Counted from the stretch's first letter, positions 44,218 through 57,100 are shown. The stretch is 57,669 bases of DNA from an uncultured Erysipelotrichaceae bacterium (GCA_902778375.1 CACYXJ010000021.1:1-57669), one strand, 5' to 3'. The notes: generated by a model not told the origin, from the letters alone. Numbers and translations are program-made.

Positions 44218-47200
44218 ATGATGTCTGACATGAATAAAAAGGAAAACGTACTGAAGAAATCCGTATCCATGCTGCTGAGTCTTACCCTATGTCTTGCAGC
44301 AGGTTTTTCCGGCGTTTCCATCGTGCATGCGGACGAGTCGGAACAGCCCAAAGAACCGGGCGAGATCCCGGAGGATTATATTCAGATCGTCGATCCGTTT
44401 TCGACCGAAAACTGGACGGCGATACTGTATGACGCCAGCAACAGCCTTCTGTCCTCGGAAGCCAATGATATCATCGAAAGCAAAGACGGCTTTATCTGGA
44501 TCGGCTCCTATGCCGGACTGTTCCGCTATGACGGACTGGACTTCACCCGCATCAGATACGGCAATGAGATCAACACCGTCAAGAGTCTATATATCGATTC
44601 GAAGGACCGGATGTGGATCGGAACCAATGATCACGGTCTGTATCTGATGGATCAGAACGAACTGACACACTGGGGTCCTGACAACAACGATCTCATGCAT
44701 TCCTATATGGTCCGTGATATTGTCAGCGACAATACCGGAAACATCTATGTTGCGACAACGGAAGGTCTTGTCTATTTTGACAAGGATCTCAATATCAAAA
44801 ATCTCGGCGATGACCGGCTCGACCGCGAGTTTATTCATGAACTCGAATACGGTGCGGACGGGCGTGTCTATGGTCTGACATTCAACGGTGATCTGTTTAC
44901 CGTCAAAAACGGTATTCTTACCAGTTACTATGACCACTCGGAAACCGGCTATGAGCAGATGATCAGCAGTTTCCTCCCCGACCCTGACAATCCCGGCTAT
45001 ATCTACTTCGAAACCAAGGAGAACCGGCTCCTTTATGGCAATATTCTCAACCGTTTCCACGATGTGAAAGAATATGATATTTCGCCGCTGGGCGAAGTCC
45101 AGGACTTCACGATGGTGGACGACAGGCTGTGGATCTGTGCCCGCAACGGCATCGGTGTTCTGGAAGGTGACAGTTTCCAGCTTCTCGGCAATGTGCCGAT
45201 GAACAATTCCGTTTCCAATATGATGGTGGACTATGAAGGAAACCTGTGGTTCGCCTCCACCCGTCAGGGCCTGATGAAAATCACTGCCAATCCGTTCATA
45301 GACCTGCTTGCGCGTTACGGCATCTACGGCACGATGATCAATACCACCTGCATGTATGAGGACATGCTGCTGATCGGCTCCGATACAGGTCTGCTGGCAG
45401 TCACCAAAGACAGCATCGTCGATGAGATTCCCATCACCAGTGCCCATACAGCCGGCGGAGAAGTCATGGATGATTACGAGGACCTGTTTGATTATCTCAA
45501 CGGCGTCAGGATCCGCTGTATCATGAAGGATTCCCGCGACAGGCTGTGGATTTCCACCTGGCGTGATTCCGGACCGATCTGCTACGACCATGGCGAACTG
45601 ACTGCCTATACCGTCGATGACGGCATGATTTCCGACCAGATCCGCAATATTACCGAACTTCCGGACGGAACCATCGTGGCTGCCCTTTCCGGCGGCGTCC
45701 AGTTTATAAGAGATGGCCGGGTCGTCGATTCCTATACCCAGAAAGACGGAATCACCAATACCGAAATACTGAATGTTGCCGAAGGATTTGACGGTGACAT
45801 ACTCGCCGGTTCGGACGGTGACGGAATCTATATCATCAATCCTGACAGCCGGGAAGTCTATCATATCGGCACCCGGGAGGGACTGGATTCCGAAAGCATC
45901 ATGCGCATCAAGAAGGACGAGAAGCGCAACATCATATGGTTTGTTTCCGGCAACTGTCTCGGATATCTCGATCAGGACTATAATGTCCATCTGATTCATA
46001 ATTTCCCGTTTACCAATAACTTCGACCTTTATGAAAACAGCAGCGGCCAGATGTGGGTGCTCAGCAGCAACGGCATCTATGTCGCCTATACCGACGATCT
46101 GCTGCAGGATCCCGAAGATCTGAAATACCTGCGCTATTCGATTTCCAACGGACTGCCCGGCATCACGACCGCCAATTCCTACAGTCAGCTGATGGATGAC
46201 GGCACTTTGTACATCGCTTCCAATAACTGTGTTGTCAAAGTCAACATCAACGAGATATATGATACCCTGGGCTATCTGAAGATGTCGGTTCCGTATGTGG
46301 ACGCGGACAACGTCAGAATATATCCCGATGACAAAGGTGACTTCATTGTTCCGGCATCGGCCAAGAAACTGACGATCTACAGTTATGTATTCAACTTCTC
46401 GCTGGTCGATCCCGTCATTTCCTACCGGCTTGAAGGTTTCGACACGGAATATGAGAGTGTCAACCGCCGCGATCTTGATCCGGTGGATTATACCAACCTG
46501 CCGGGTGGCACCTATTATTTCCAGCTTGGCGCCCACGACTCGGCAATGCGTGAAAGCATCACCACTTCCGTCAAGATCGTCAAGGAAAAAAGCATGTATG
46601 AACAGCCATGGTTCTATATCGCCATGGTGCTGGCCGATATCATTCTGATTGCTTGCTTCGTATGGCTGTATGGCCAGTACAATATGAAAAAGCTTGAGAA
46701 AAAGCATAAGGAAGAAGCGGAAAAACAGCGCATCACCACCGAACTGAATATGGCCAGCCAGCTGCAGGCAGGAATGCTGCCGAATGAATTCCCCGCCTTC
46801 CCCGACCATGATGAATTCGATATCTACGCCATCATGAACCCAGCCCGCGAAGTCGGCGGCGACTTCTACGATTACTTCAAGATCGATGATGACCATCTCG
46901 GTCTGCTGATTGCCGATGTCTCCGGCAAAGGCGTGCCCGGTGCCCTGTTCATGATGATCTCCATGACCATCCTGAAGAACTGCGCCATGCTGGGACTCTC
47001 CCCTGCCGGTATCCTGGAAAAGACGAATGAGATGCTCTGTTCCAACAACAAGATGCAGATGTTCGTCAGTGTCTGGGTCGGTATCCTGGAAATCTCCACC
47101 GGCAAAATGGTCGCAGCCAATGCCGGCCATGAATATCCTGCCCTTTACCGTAACGGCGGATCGTTCGATCTCTTCAAGGACAAGCACGGACTGGTGCTTG

Positions 47201-47499
47201 GCGCCATGGATGGTGTTCCGTATACGGAATATGAGCTGCAGATCGATCCGGGCGATATGATCTTCGTCTATACCGACGGTGTGCCGGAAGCGATCACTGT
47301 GAAGAAAGAAGCATACGGCACCGACCGGATGATCGAAGCCCTGAACAGTACAAAGGAAAAGACACCAAAGGCACTTCTGGAAAGTGTCACCCGCAGCGTC
47401 GACGAATTTGTCGCCGGCAACGAGCAGTTTGATGATGTCACGATGCTGTGCTTCAAGTACATCGGAAAGAAAAATGCCCAGGCAGAGCAGCAGGGCTGA
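44218..47499 (+). CDS. Receptor-type SpoIIE phosphatase with extracytoplasmic propeller
   Basis: About 1,093 residues. A signal/anchor segment (MLLSLTLCLAAGFSGVSIVHA) is followed by a ~700-residue beta-propeller of ligand-binding regulator repeats (SKDGFIWIGSYAGLFRYDG, SKDRMWIGTNDHGLYL). A Y_Y_Y domain (LTIYSYVFNFSLVDP), one membrane helix (~798-819) and a cytoplasmic PP2C/SpoIIE domain come next. The metal-binding motifs are intact: AREVGGDFYDYF, IADVSGKGVPGA and FDDVTML. It should dephosphorylate an anti-sigma antagonist or similar protein on sensing a carbohydrate-like ligand outside; no partner is adjacent. The start at 44218 follows GAGTGG; an upstream in-frame ATG at 44176 overlaps the promoter-like TATAAT (44197-44202). 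Confidence 0.9.
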   Translation: MMSDMNKKENVLKKSVSMLLSLTLCLAAGFSGVSIVHADESEQPKEPGEIPEDYIQIVDPFSTENWTAILYDASNSLLSSEANDIIESKDGFIWIGSYAGLFRYDGLDFTRIRYGNEINTVKSLYIDSKDRMWIGTNDHGLYLMDQNELTHWGPDNNDLMHSYMVRDIVSDNTGNIYVATTEGLVYFDKDLNIKNLGDDRLDREFIHELEYGADGRVYGLTFNGDLFTVKNGILTSYYDHSETGYEQMISSFLPDPDNPGYIYFETKENRLLYGNILNRFHDVKEYDISPLGEVQDFTMVDDRLWICARNGIGVLEGDSFQLLGNVPMNNSVSNMMVDYEGNLWFASTRQGLMKITANPFIDLLARYGIYGTMINTTCMYEDMLLIGSDTGLLAVTKDSIVDEIPITSAHTAGGEVMDDYEDLFDYLNGVRIRCIMKDSRDRLWISTWRDSGPICYDHGELTAYTVDDGMISDQIRNITELPDGTIVAALSGGVQFIRDGRVVDSYTQKDGITNTEILNVAEGFDGDILAGSDGDGIYIINPDSREVYHIGTREGLDSESIMRIKKDEKRNIIWFVSGNCLGYLDQDYNVHLIHNFPFTNNFDLYENSSGQMWVLSSNGIYVAYTDDLLQDPEDLKYLRYSISNGLPGITTANSYSQLMDDGTLYIASNNCVVKVNINEIYDTLGYLKMSVPYVDADNVRIYPDDKGDFIVPASAKKLTIYSYVFNFSLVDPVISYRLEGFDTEYESVNRRDLDPVDYTNLPGGTYYFQLGAHDSAMRESITTSVKIVKEKSMYEQPWFYIAMVLADIILIACFVWLYGQYNMKKLEKKHKEEAEKQRITTELNMASQLQAGMLPNEFPAFPDHDEFDIYAIMNPAREVGGDFYDYFKIDDDHLGLLIADVSGKGVPGALFMMISMTILKNCAMLGLSPAGILEKTNEMLCSNNKMQMFVSVWVGILEISTGKMVAANAGHEYPALYRNGGSFDLFKDKHGLVLGAMDGVPYTEYELQIDPGDMIFVYTDGVPEAITVKKEAYGTDRMIEALNSTKEKTPKALLESVTRSVDEFVAGNEQFDDVTMLCFKYIGKKNAQAEQQG

Positions 47500-47510
47500 A
47501 AGGTTGATAA

Positions 47511-48014
47511 ATGTTAAAAAGAGTGTTGTTTACCCTGCTGTGCCTGATCATGGTCTACAGCATAGCGGTCACCGGCTACCGTTACTTCGAACCCAACGCG
47601 TTCGATGAAACGGAAGAAGGAGAAACCTATCTCGACTACGAAACGCTGAAGGAATACATCCGCAGCAGCGGCGACGGCGTCACCCACTACCTGTTCTTCT
47701 ATTCCCGCAAGAGCCAGGACTGTGTATATGTCAAAAACACGGTCATGGCAACGGTAAAGAACGATACCGGGCTGCAGATCGACCGGATGATCGAAACGGT
47801 TGACATCACAGCCCTCGAGGAACAGCTGCTGACCAACCGTCTGAAAACCGACTGGGGACTGTCCTCCTATCCGGCCTTTGTCACAGCCCGGACGGAGAAC
47901 GGAGAAATCGTCATCGACAATTTCATCCAGTACGACCAGAACCACCCGATGCTTGCCAGCGATATCGAAGCCTGGCTGCAGCTCAACGGAATCTATTCCG
48001 GACCGGATCACTGA
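47511..48014 (+). CDS. Membrane-anchored thioredoxin-fold-like protein with a single cysteine
   Basis: 167 residues. An N-terminal membrane segment (VLFTLLCLIMVYSIAVTGY) precedes a domain that reads YLFFYSRKSQDCVYVKNTV, then LKTDWGLSSYPAFVTA; this outlines a thioredoxin fold with cis-proline (SSYP). In place of CxxC there is SxxxC, so it could not form an internal disulfide. Eleven bases separate it from the phosphatase gene, so both are probably one transcript; its relation to the phosphatase is unknown. Confidence 0.65.
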   Translation: MLKRVLFTLLCLIMVYSIAVTGYRYFEPNAFDETEEGETYLDYETLKEYIRSSGDGVTHYLFFYSRKSQDCVYVKNTVMATVKNDTGLQIDRMIETVDITALEEQLLTNRLKTDWGLSSYPAFVTARTENGEIVIDNFIQYDQNHPMLASDIEAWLQLNGIYSGPDH

Positions 48015-48028
48015 GATCCGGTTTTTTT
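48003..48028 (+). terminator. Terminator of the phosphatase unit
   Basis: CCGGATC-actga-GATCCGG and a run of seven T residues; the stop codon lies in the loop. Confidence 0.9.
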
Positions 48029-48044
48029 CTGTCCGAAGAAACAC

Positions 48045-48109
48045 AAAAAAGAGGCTTTGCGCCTCCGGCGGATATGCATTCATATCTTCCGGCCGTTTAG
48101 CCTCTTTTT
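48045..48109. terminator. Long bidirectional terminator hairpin
   Basis: AAAAAGAGGC and GCCTCTTTTT form the base, with CCGG and GATATG/CATATC pairs inside. It ends the giant surface protein transcript on the minus strand. Confidence 0.85.
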
Positions 48110-48117
48110 CTTATTGT

Positions 48118-51100
48118 TCAGCGGTGAATCAGCCGTTTCCGCAATGCGATGAACATTACCAGCAATGACGCAGTCATAACTGCCAGCCAGTGCAGTGCCG
48201 GCAGAGCACCTCTGTCGGAGGTATCCGGCACCTTGCTGTCAGGTTTTGTATCATCTTTCTTCGGTTCGGTGATCGTGAAGTGTGCTGTGTCGCTGCTGCC
48301 GTCATCGAAGAGAGCAGTCAGGACATGTTCTCCAACCGACAGTGTATTCAGATACTGCGGATGCAGTCTGATGATGACGCTGCCCGCTTCCGCCGTATAG
48401 TTGGATGCTGCCACGTCATTGCCGTCGACCCTGATGCCGATGAAGTGTGAGAATGTTGTCTCATCCTCGGTGTTGCGCTTGAAGCGGAAGACCATATCTC
48501 CGCTGCCGCGTGTCCATGTGCTGCCGTCACCGGCAGTGACACGGTAGTGGATTTCTTCCGGTTTCGGAATGCTTCTTGTTTCCGTTTCGCCGCAGCGCTG
48601 GCAGGTCCTCTGTTCCAGTCCCTCAGCTTCAGCTGACGGTTCCCTGACAACAATCCATTCACTCCAGTCATGCCCGAGTGCCGCAGTTTCTTCACGGCGC
48701 CTCAGAGTAATGAACGAAGGATCACTGAACTCTGCCGTGTATTCCGTTTCGCCCTTCTCTGTGCAGGTCGGCTCCGAAATGACTTTCGAAGCAGTCTGCA
48801 CGGTTTCAGTTACTTTCTCGGACGGATCATTCTGACATGTCTTTGTAGCTGTTACAGTACTGTTGTCATCAGCCCATTCATAGACCGGTGTTCCCCAGTC
48901 ATGACCCTTTGCCGGAATCTCTTCCGTATCGGTCTGGGTTTCAAAGGCTTCGTTCTTGAAGGCGGCTGTATAAGTCTTCTCGCCTGCTTCCGTGCAGGTC
49001 GGTTCCTTTGTTACTTCCGTCTTCACTGCTGCGGTTTCTTTTTCCGTATGTGACGGATCATTCTGACATGTTCTTTCAGCTGTTACCGTTGCCTTGTCAT
49101 CCGACCAAGTATAGGTCGGTTCACCCCAGTCATGGCCGAGCTTTGGAACACTGACAACGGTCCTGCTAACTACTTCGCCGCATTTTGTACAGCGGACAAC
49201 AATGTAGTAGTAGCCGACGTTCGTGCAGGTCGGAGCTGCTCCGTCTTCTCTCGAACTGTCGCCTTCATGACCGGTCGCTTTAATGATCAGGCTCTCATAC
49301 GTGACTTCCTGTGTACCTGCTTCATCCGCATAATATTTGTGGCACTTTTCGCATTCGTAGTGTTCCTTCAGACCGGTTTCGGTACAGGTAGCTGCAACTG
49401 CATCATAGTGCTTCATCAGATGTTCATGGCCCTTTGGCGGGATCGGACGCTCTTCTGTTTTTCCGCAGCGTCCGCATGTCCTTCTCTCCAGACCTTCTTC
49501 ATCTTCTGTTGCTTCCGTGATGACCTGCCATTTACTCCAGTCATGGCCCAGGGCTGCTTCGGTGTAATGGTCTCTTCGCAGTTCCTTGCCGCAGTGCTGG
49601 CAATAGAACACTTCATCGTAGCTGCCTTCTTCTGTACAGGTTGCTTCCTTGATAATTTCCTTTACAGCATTTCCGGGCAGATGGCCTGTTGCCGGAATGA
49701 CTTCCGTACGGGTATGACTGCTGTCATTCTGACATGTATATGCCATGATGCCGTCTTCCTCGCAGGTTGCCGGTTTCGTCACAGTGCCTTCGTCCCAGTA
49801 ATGGCCGGTCGCATCGATATCTTCCACTGTCTTTGTCTGGACTTTGAATCCGGAGCCGGTGAAGACAGCGGTGTAAGTTGTTTCGCCTTTCTCTTCGCAT
49901 TTCGGTTTTCTGGTGACTTCGGCGATGGTTGTCACAGTTTCTTTTTCTTCATGCGAAGGATCATTCTTGCAGATCCTCTTCGCCGTAACTGTCTGGTTGT
50001 CATAACTCCATTCATAAACCGGCTCATCCCAGTCATGACCTGTTTCATCGATCAGGACTGTCTTTGTCTGGGTCTTGAAGGAAGAATCGCTGAATACTGC
50101 TGTGTATTCAATCTCTCCCTTATCGGTACAGGTCGGTTTCTTTGTTTCTTTCGACGTTGTCTTCACTGTCTCGCTGACTGTCTCAGAAGGATCGTTCAGA
50201 CATGTCTTTGTCGCTGTTACCGTACTGTTGTCAGAAGACCACCTGTATTCCGGTGTACCCCAGTCATGGCCTTTCGCCGGAATCTCTTCCGTAACCGTCT
50301 GCGGTTCGAAGTGTTCATCCGTGAATGTTGCCGTGTACGTCATTTCACCGGGTCTGGTGCAGGTTGGTTCTATTGTTACTGAGGAGGTGGCTGCCACCGT
50401 CTCGCTCAGCACATGACTCTCGTCGTTACGGCAGATTGCTTCTGCTGTTACCGTACTCCTGTCATCTGACCATGTATAGGTCGGTTCGCCCCAGTCATGG
50501 CCTTTCTTCGGGATACTGACGATGGTCCGGCTGATCACTTCTTTGCACTTTTCACAGTAGACAACCATGTCGTAATGGCCGACGGTCGTGCAGGTCGCAT
50601 CGACTCTGTTTTCTGTTTTGTGTGCGTACTGATGCGATGCTGTCGGTATGATCAGATCTTCATAGCTGACTTCGTAGATACCTTCTTCATCTGAATAGTA
50701 TCTGTGACACTTGCTGCATTCGTAGTGTTCCTTCAGACCTGTCGTCGTACAGGTTGCCGGTTTTTCGTCAACGTGCGTCATCTCATGCACATGGTCGAGA
50801 TGCGGGATCGCCCGTTCTTCTGCTTCATCGCAGCGTGTGCATTCCCTTCTCTCCAGACCGTCTTTATCTTCTGTTGCTTCTTCGATGACTTTCCACTCGC
50901 CCCAGTTATGGCCGAGGGCTGGTTCGGTGTGGTGATCTCTTGCCAGTTCCTGATGACAGATCTCGCAGTAGATCACTTCGTCATAGCCGCCCGGTGTTGT
51001 GCAGGTTGCTGCTTCGAAATCCTCCATCACCGCTTCTGCCGGACTGTGTCCTGTTGCTTCGATGACTTCTTCTTTTGTATGGCTGCTGTCGTTCCGGCAT

Positions 51101-54100
51101 GTGTATGTCATGACGCCGGCTTCTTCACAGGTAGCTTGTTTCGTTACAGTTCCTTCATCCCAGTTGTGGCCGAGTGCATTGATGTCTTTCAGGCTCTTCG
51201 TCTGGGTTTCGAACGCTTCATTTTCGAATTCAGCTGTATACGTCGTCGTACCCTTTTCCGTGCACGTCGGTTTTACAGAGATTTCCTGTACGGTGACGAC
51301 TGTTTCTTCCACTGCATGACCGCATCTGTCACAGGTCATCCGCGCCGTGACGGTGCTGTTGTCAGCGGACCAGCTGTATACCGGAGCGCTGTAATCATGA
51401 CCCAGCGGTTCGACATCACTCAGCGTCTTCTTCTGCGGCTTGAATGATGTGTCAGTGAATTCTGCTGTATATGTCGTTTCACCCGCTTCCGTACATGTCG
51501 GCAGTGTCGTTACAGACGAGGTTGTCTGTACAGTTTCACTGACCACATGATCCGGATCGTTCTTACAGGTCTTTGTCGCTGTTACGGTGCTGTTGTCGAA
51601 AGACCATTCATAGACCGGTGTATCCCAGTCATGGCCTGTCGCCGGAATGACTTCCGTCTTTGTCTGTGCTTCAAATGCACTGTTTGTGAATGTGACTGTA
51701 TATGTTCTCTCGCCTGCTTCCGTACAGGTCGGTTCCTTCGTCACTTCACTCTTCACAGCCGCTGTTTCGCTTTCCACATGTGACGGATCATTCTTACATG
51801 TTCTTTCGGCTGTGGCTGTACTGTTGTCGGCTGCCCATGTATATGACACCTTGCCCCAGTCATGGCCTTTCTTCGGAATGCCGACCACGGTCCGGCTTAC
51901 TACTTCATGGCATCTTTCACACTCAATGACGATGTAGTAATGACCGAAATTCGTGCAGGTCGCCTCGACTCTGTCTTCTTCGTGCCTTGTCACATCGTGA
52001 CCCAGCGCGTTGATGAGGAGGCTCTCATATGTGACTTCCTGTGTGCCTGCTTCATCCGCATAGTATTTGTGGCACTTTTCGCATTCGTAGTGTTCCTTCA
52101 GACCGGTTTCGGTACAGGTTGCAGCCACTGTGTCATAGTGCTTCATCTGATGTTCATGGTCTTTGTGCGGAATCGGCCGCTCTTCTGTTTCAGAGCAGCG
52201 CCTGCATGTCCTTCTCTCCAGACCTTCTTCATCTTCTGTCGCTTCCTTGATGACTTTCCATTCAGTCCAGTCATGGCCCAGGGCTGCTTCAGTGTAATGG
52301 TCTCTTCGCAGTTCCTTGCCGCAGTGCTGGCAGTAGAACACTTCATCATAGCTGCCTTCCGTTGTGCAGGTCGGCTTGACTTCGTTTTCTCTTACGGATT
52401 TTTCAGACGGCAGATGGCCTGTCTTCGGCAGTACTTCCGTGCGGGTATGGCTGCTGTCATTCTGACATGTATATGTCATGACGCCGTCTTCCTCGCAGGT
52501 TGCCGGTTTCGTCACAGTGCCTTCGTCCCAGTCATGACCGAGTGCGTCGATATTGGCGATTGTCTTTGTCTGCACTGTGAAGGCGGAGCTGCCGAACGCA
52601 GCCGTGTATGTTGTCTCACCCTTCTCCGTACAGGTCGCCGGTTTCGTCACTTGCGCACTTGTCGTTACTGTCTCGCTTTCGATATGCGAGGAATCGTTCT
52701 GACAGATCCGCTTCGCTGTCACACTGCTGTTGTCATAGTTCCATTCATAGACAGGCTCGCCCCAGTCATGTCCGGATGCCGGAATCACTTCCTTCATCGT
52801 CTGGGCACTGAATGCCGGATTGGCAAACACTGCTGTAAAGATCCGTTCACCGTCTTCTTCACATGTTGCAGGGCTTTCCGTCATGACAGTATCAACTGTT
52901 TCTGTTTCGTTGTGGGAAGAATCATTTTTACAGACTCTTTCCGCTGTCACCTTGCTGTTGTCGTCCGCCCATGTATAGGATGGTTCACCCCAGTCATGGC
53001 CGGTCGCCGGAACGGTTTCCGTCTTTGTCTGCGGTTCAAAGGCAGAGTTTCTGAAGATGGCAGTGTAGGTCCGGCTGCCATCTTCTGTGCAGGTCGGCGC
53101 CGTTTCTTCATGCATCACGGTTTCAACGGTTTCCGTCTGCTTATGGGAAGGATCGTTCTTACAGATCCTTTCGGCGGTTACCTTGCTGTTGTCAGCGGAC
53201 CAGGTATATGTCGCCTCACCCCAGTTATGGCCGGTCTTTGGCACATCCTTGACAGTGATTGTCTGAATCTTGAACGCCGGATTGGTGAACGGAGCGCTGA
53301 TATAAGTCGTTTCACCGTCTTCTTCACAGGTTGCCGGTTTGGTAACCTCAGAGGAAGTAATGATTGCCTGTTCCCTTTCCACACATTCCGGTGTTGTCTG
53401 ATGATTGCAGATTCTTTGCGCGACCAGATATGTCTTGTTAGAGGAAAGGTGGTAAACAGTTTCGCGCCAGTCATGACCGATTGCCGGTGTTATTTCGATA
53501 AATATACGGCTGATTTCTTCGTAGCACTCTTTACAGTAGACAACTTTGTCGAAGCCGCCTGCCTCCGTACAGGTCGCAGTTCTTTCATTTTCTTTCTTTG
53601 CCTTATCCGGGTCATGTACGACCGGTGTGGATGCCGTAATATGCACCTTTTCACCCCAGTAACTATAGTTCAGTAGTGTGGCGCCATTGATTTTGATCTG
53701 CAGATCTTCCACCTTATCCGGATAGACAACACCCGGCTCCGGCTCGAGACGGATTTCGATATAAGCTGTCTGCCCGCCGATCAGAGTATAATCCGGACGG
53801 GAATGATCCGTCTCTGATTCGATAAAGTATATACCGTCGTCAATACTGTAGGAACTCTGGTCGATGTAACCGCGCGGCTGCATCTGTCCCGCTTCCGTAC
53901 CGCACCATACAGTGAACAGATCGATATCGATCTTTGTCTGGATCTTGATCATTGCATAGTAGATATCTCTGTCATTGCTGAGAACTTCTTCCATGTCGAT
54001 CTGAGCAGCGATTGCTTCATCCATAGTTTTGTAGTCACTCAGCGGCTGCGGCAGGAACAGTCCGAAGACCGTCTTGCCTGTGGCAGGTTTATATCCATCT

Positions 54101-57100
54101 TTCTTGAAACGATAGGTGATTTTGTCTTCATTCGGTCCGATGACATTCAGCAGCTTGGTACCTTCATCTGCCTTAAGAACCAGCGGTTCGACCAGATCGA
54201 TTCCGTCTCTGGAAGACCAGTGAATCGTCAGATTCTTGATCGGATCATTCTTCCACAGGGCTGTAAACACAGTATCCTTGTCAATTCTGACAACCTGACC
54301 GGCAAAATAGCCTTCAGGCCCTATGCCCCAGCAGTCAAATGTTTTTCCCTGCGGTGCTGTAAATGTATTCTGCGGCAGGATGTAATAGCTTTCCTTGCAT
54401 ACTCTGACTGTATAAGTCTCGCCGCTGCCGGTGCCTGGATCGAAAGTTACGATCGCTGCCGGGCCGAAGACACCTTCCCCTTCCTGGCTGTAGCCGGTCG
54501 CAAGTTCGTTGTCACTGACAAAATTCTCAATGACACCTTTGCCGGGCAGACCGCTCGTAAAGATGCCGTTCTTCATGCCGTAAACACCGATCCTGGCATC
54601 TTTGTCCAGCATACCCGCTACAGTGATGATACCGTTGCGCAGTTCGACATTGCATGTCTTGCCGCCGGCAATGTTATCGGTAATGACCGGATTGCCGGAA
54701 ACCTTGAATGTACCGCGGCTGACGCTGATATTGCCATGGCTGTCTGCCGTGTTGTTTGTGATCGTGCCGCCGCGGATATCCACAGTCGTATTCAGATCGA
54801 CCATCGAAACGCCGCAGATATGTGCTTTGTTATTCTCAATGGCACCGCCTTCCATGATGAAGGTGCCGTTGGCTACCGGATGCACGCCACCGCTGAAATA
54901 GGAATAGTTGCCGGTGATCGTGCCGCCCTTGAGAATGAATGTACCGCCGTTTACCGTAACGGAACCGGCTGTGTATGGATTGGCACTGTCGTTATTGGCA
55001 CCGGTCAGAGTTCCGCCGCCGGCAGAATCGGTAACGGTCAGGGTGCCCTGAATGTTCATGATGGCACCGCCGTCAGTGAGCTTGTTCTGCAGATTGCGGT
55101 CGATTGAATGACCGTTCAGATCAATGGTGATATTTTTGCCGGCCGGAATCACCAGCGCAGAGTCAGTCGGCATTGCCCTGACATCATCGCTCAGAACGAT
55201 TACATCACCGTCTTTGGCGTTGTTGATCTTTTCCTGCAGATCCTGCCACGGGCTGCCCCACAAGGCAGTCAGGGTAGTGTCTTTTTCCGGTGTGATCTTG
55301 TCGCCTGGAGCAACAAGCTGCTTCGGATCGTCATCGACCATCCAGCCGGCAAACTTTGTGTCTTCCAGAGTGAATGTGCATTCCGGAACGGTATATTCCA
55401 TACCTGCAGCTGTAACGACAGGCTTCATTGTACCTGCGGCTAAAGGATCGCCTTTTTCGAAGTCGATGGTTACGCCGACAGCCAGCTGTGCTTCATAGTC
55501 TTCTGTCTCGATGATTACATAGGCAGGATCGTCACTGTACAGATGCGCGCTTGAGAAATTGCCGCTCATTCTCTTCATGACGGTAACCGGCTGACCGTAC
55601 TGCGGTGCGATTTCCGAAGTGATGCCGACATATGCCCTGACACCGAGGGTGTTGACCATACGGTCATACTTCGGTTCGCCGTCCTCGGCATTGATATACA
55701 GGTTGTTGGCTTTGTTGGCAACTGTATTGCCGTTGATATGGGCATCCCCGGTAACGATGAAATCGCCGTCGCCATATACACCGCCGCCGCTGACTGCAGC
55801 CGAGTTGCCGTAGACGGTACCGCCGAACATCAGGTAACTGTGCAGGGTGCCATGGATAGTCGAATCGATATAAACACCGCCGCCGCTCTTACCGGCAGTA
55901 TTGTTTTCGATATAAGTGCTTGTGTACTGGTCGAAACGGCCGACGTCGTAGATACCGCCACCGTTGCCGTCAGCATGGTTGTAGCTGATAAAGCCGCCCC
56001 TCATGGTCAGTCTGCCGTAGTTGACGATACCGCCGCCATCACCGGTCGTGTTGCCGCCGGTGATGATGCCTTTCAATGAGGCACCGTTGTTTACGATGGT
56101 CAGATTGCCGTTGTTCACTAAGACTGAACCATTGTCCACCGGTACTTCCAGATTGCGGTTGATCATACAGCCGTTCAGGTCGATGGTAATATGCTGATCC
56201 TTACCGATGACAAGCGGTACATCATACGGCGAAGCAATAACATCCTCATCGAGAACGATGGTTACTGATGTCTCTCCTGCCAAATCGATTTTTTCCTGCA
56301 GTTCCTTCCACGGACTGGTCCAGAGGGCTGTGATTTCCATATCGCCTGTGAGCTGGATCTGCTTCTTCGGCTGATAAACTTCCGTGCCGATCTGCCAGCC
56401 CTTGAAGCGATAGCCTTTCAGCGGTTCCCATGGGCATTCCGGCAGTGTCAGCCAGCTGTTCTGGGCATAGTCCGTACTTTCGGTAACATGCTGCTCAGCC
56501 TTGTCGCCGCTGTTGACGGTAACAGTGACTTTCGTCTTGCCAAAGACAAGTTCACCATTCGTGTCATAACCTTTGTAATAATTATTGTCCGAATAGATCA
56601 CATCGAAATTGCCATTCTTCGGCAGGCCGCCGGTGACGGTCACCGGTTCATCGACTTTTTCCACCCACGGATGTGTCAGATAGATCACAGCATCATCGCT
56701 GAGCGGACCGTCAATATTCATGACACCGCTGGCTGATACGTATACATTTGCATCAATGCCGTCTTTGCCCTTGTTGTCTTTGATAATTGGACTGCCTGAG
56801 AAATACGTGCCGGAGGATGATACGACGATACCGCCGCCGAGGTTGTCACAGATATTATTAATGATCTTTCCGCCCTGGATCTTCGTGTTGCCGTTGATTG
56901 CGTCAATACCGCCGCCGATCCGGCTGGCATGGTTGTTCTCAACTGTGCCGCCGGTCATGGTCAGGGTTCCGCGGTTGTTGATGATACCGGCACCGCGTGA
57001 TGCTGTATTACCGCTGATCGTACCGCTTTCGAATATCACTTCACCATACTCGATGTGGATACCGCCACCTACTTCCGAAACTACTGTCGAACTGTTGTTG

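Noticed and set aside
44587-47187. An 866-codon open frame on the minus strand
   Set aside because: It is antisense to the phosphatase gene, which has clear domains; its translation shows no family features and follows from the codon pattern of the sense gene.
51862-53676. A 604-codon open frame on the plus strand (and a 416-codon one at 49132-50382)
   Set aside because: Both are antisense to the repetitive giant protein and mirror its repeats; no ribosome site or domain.
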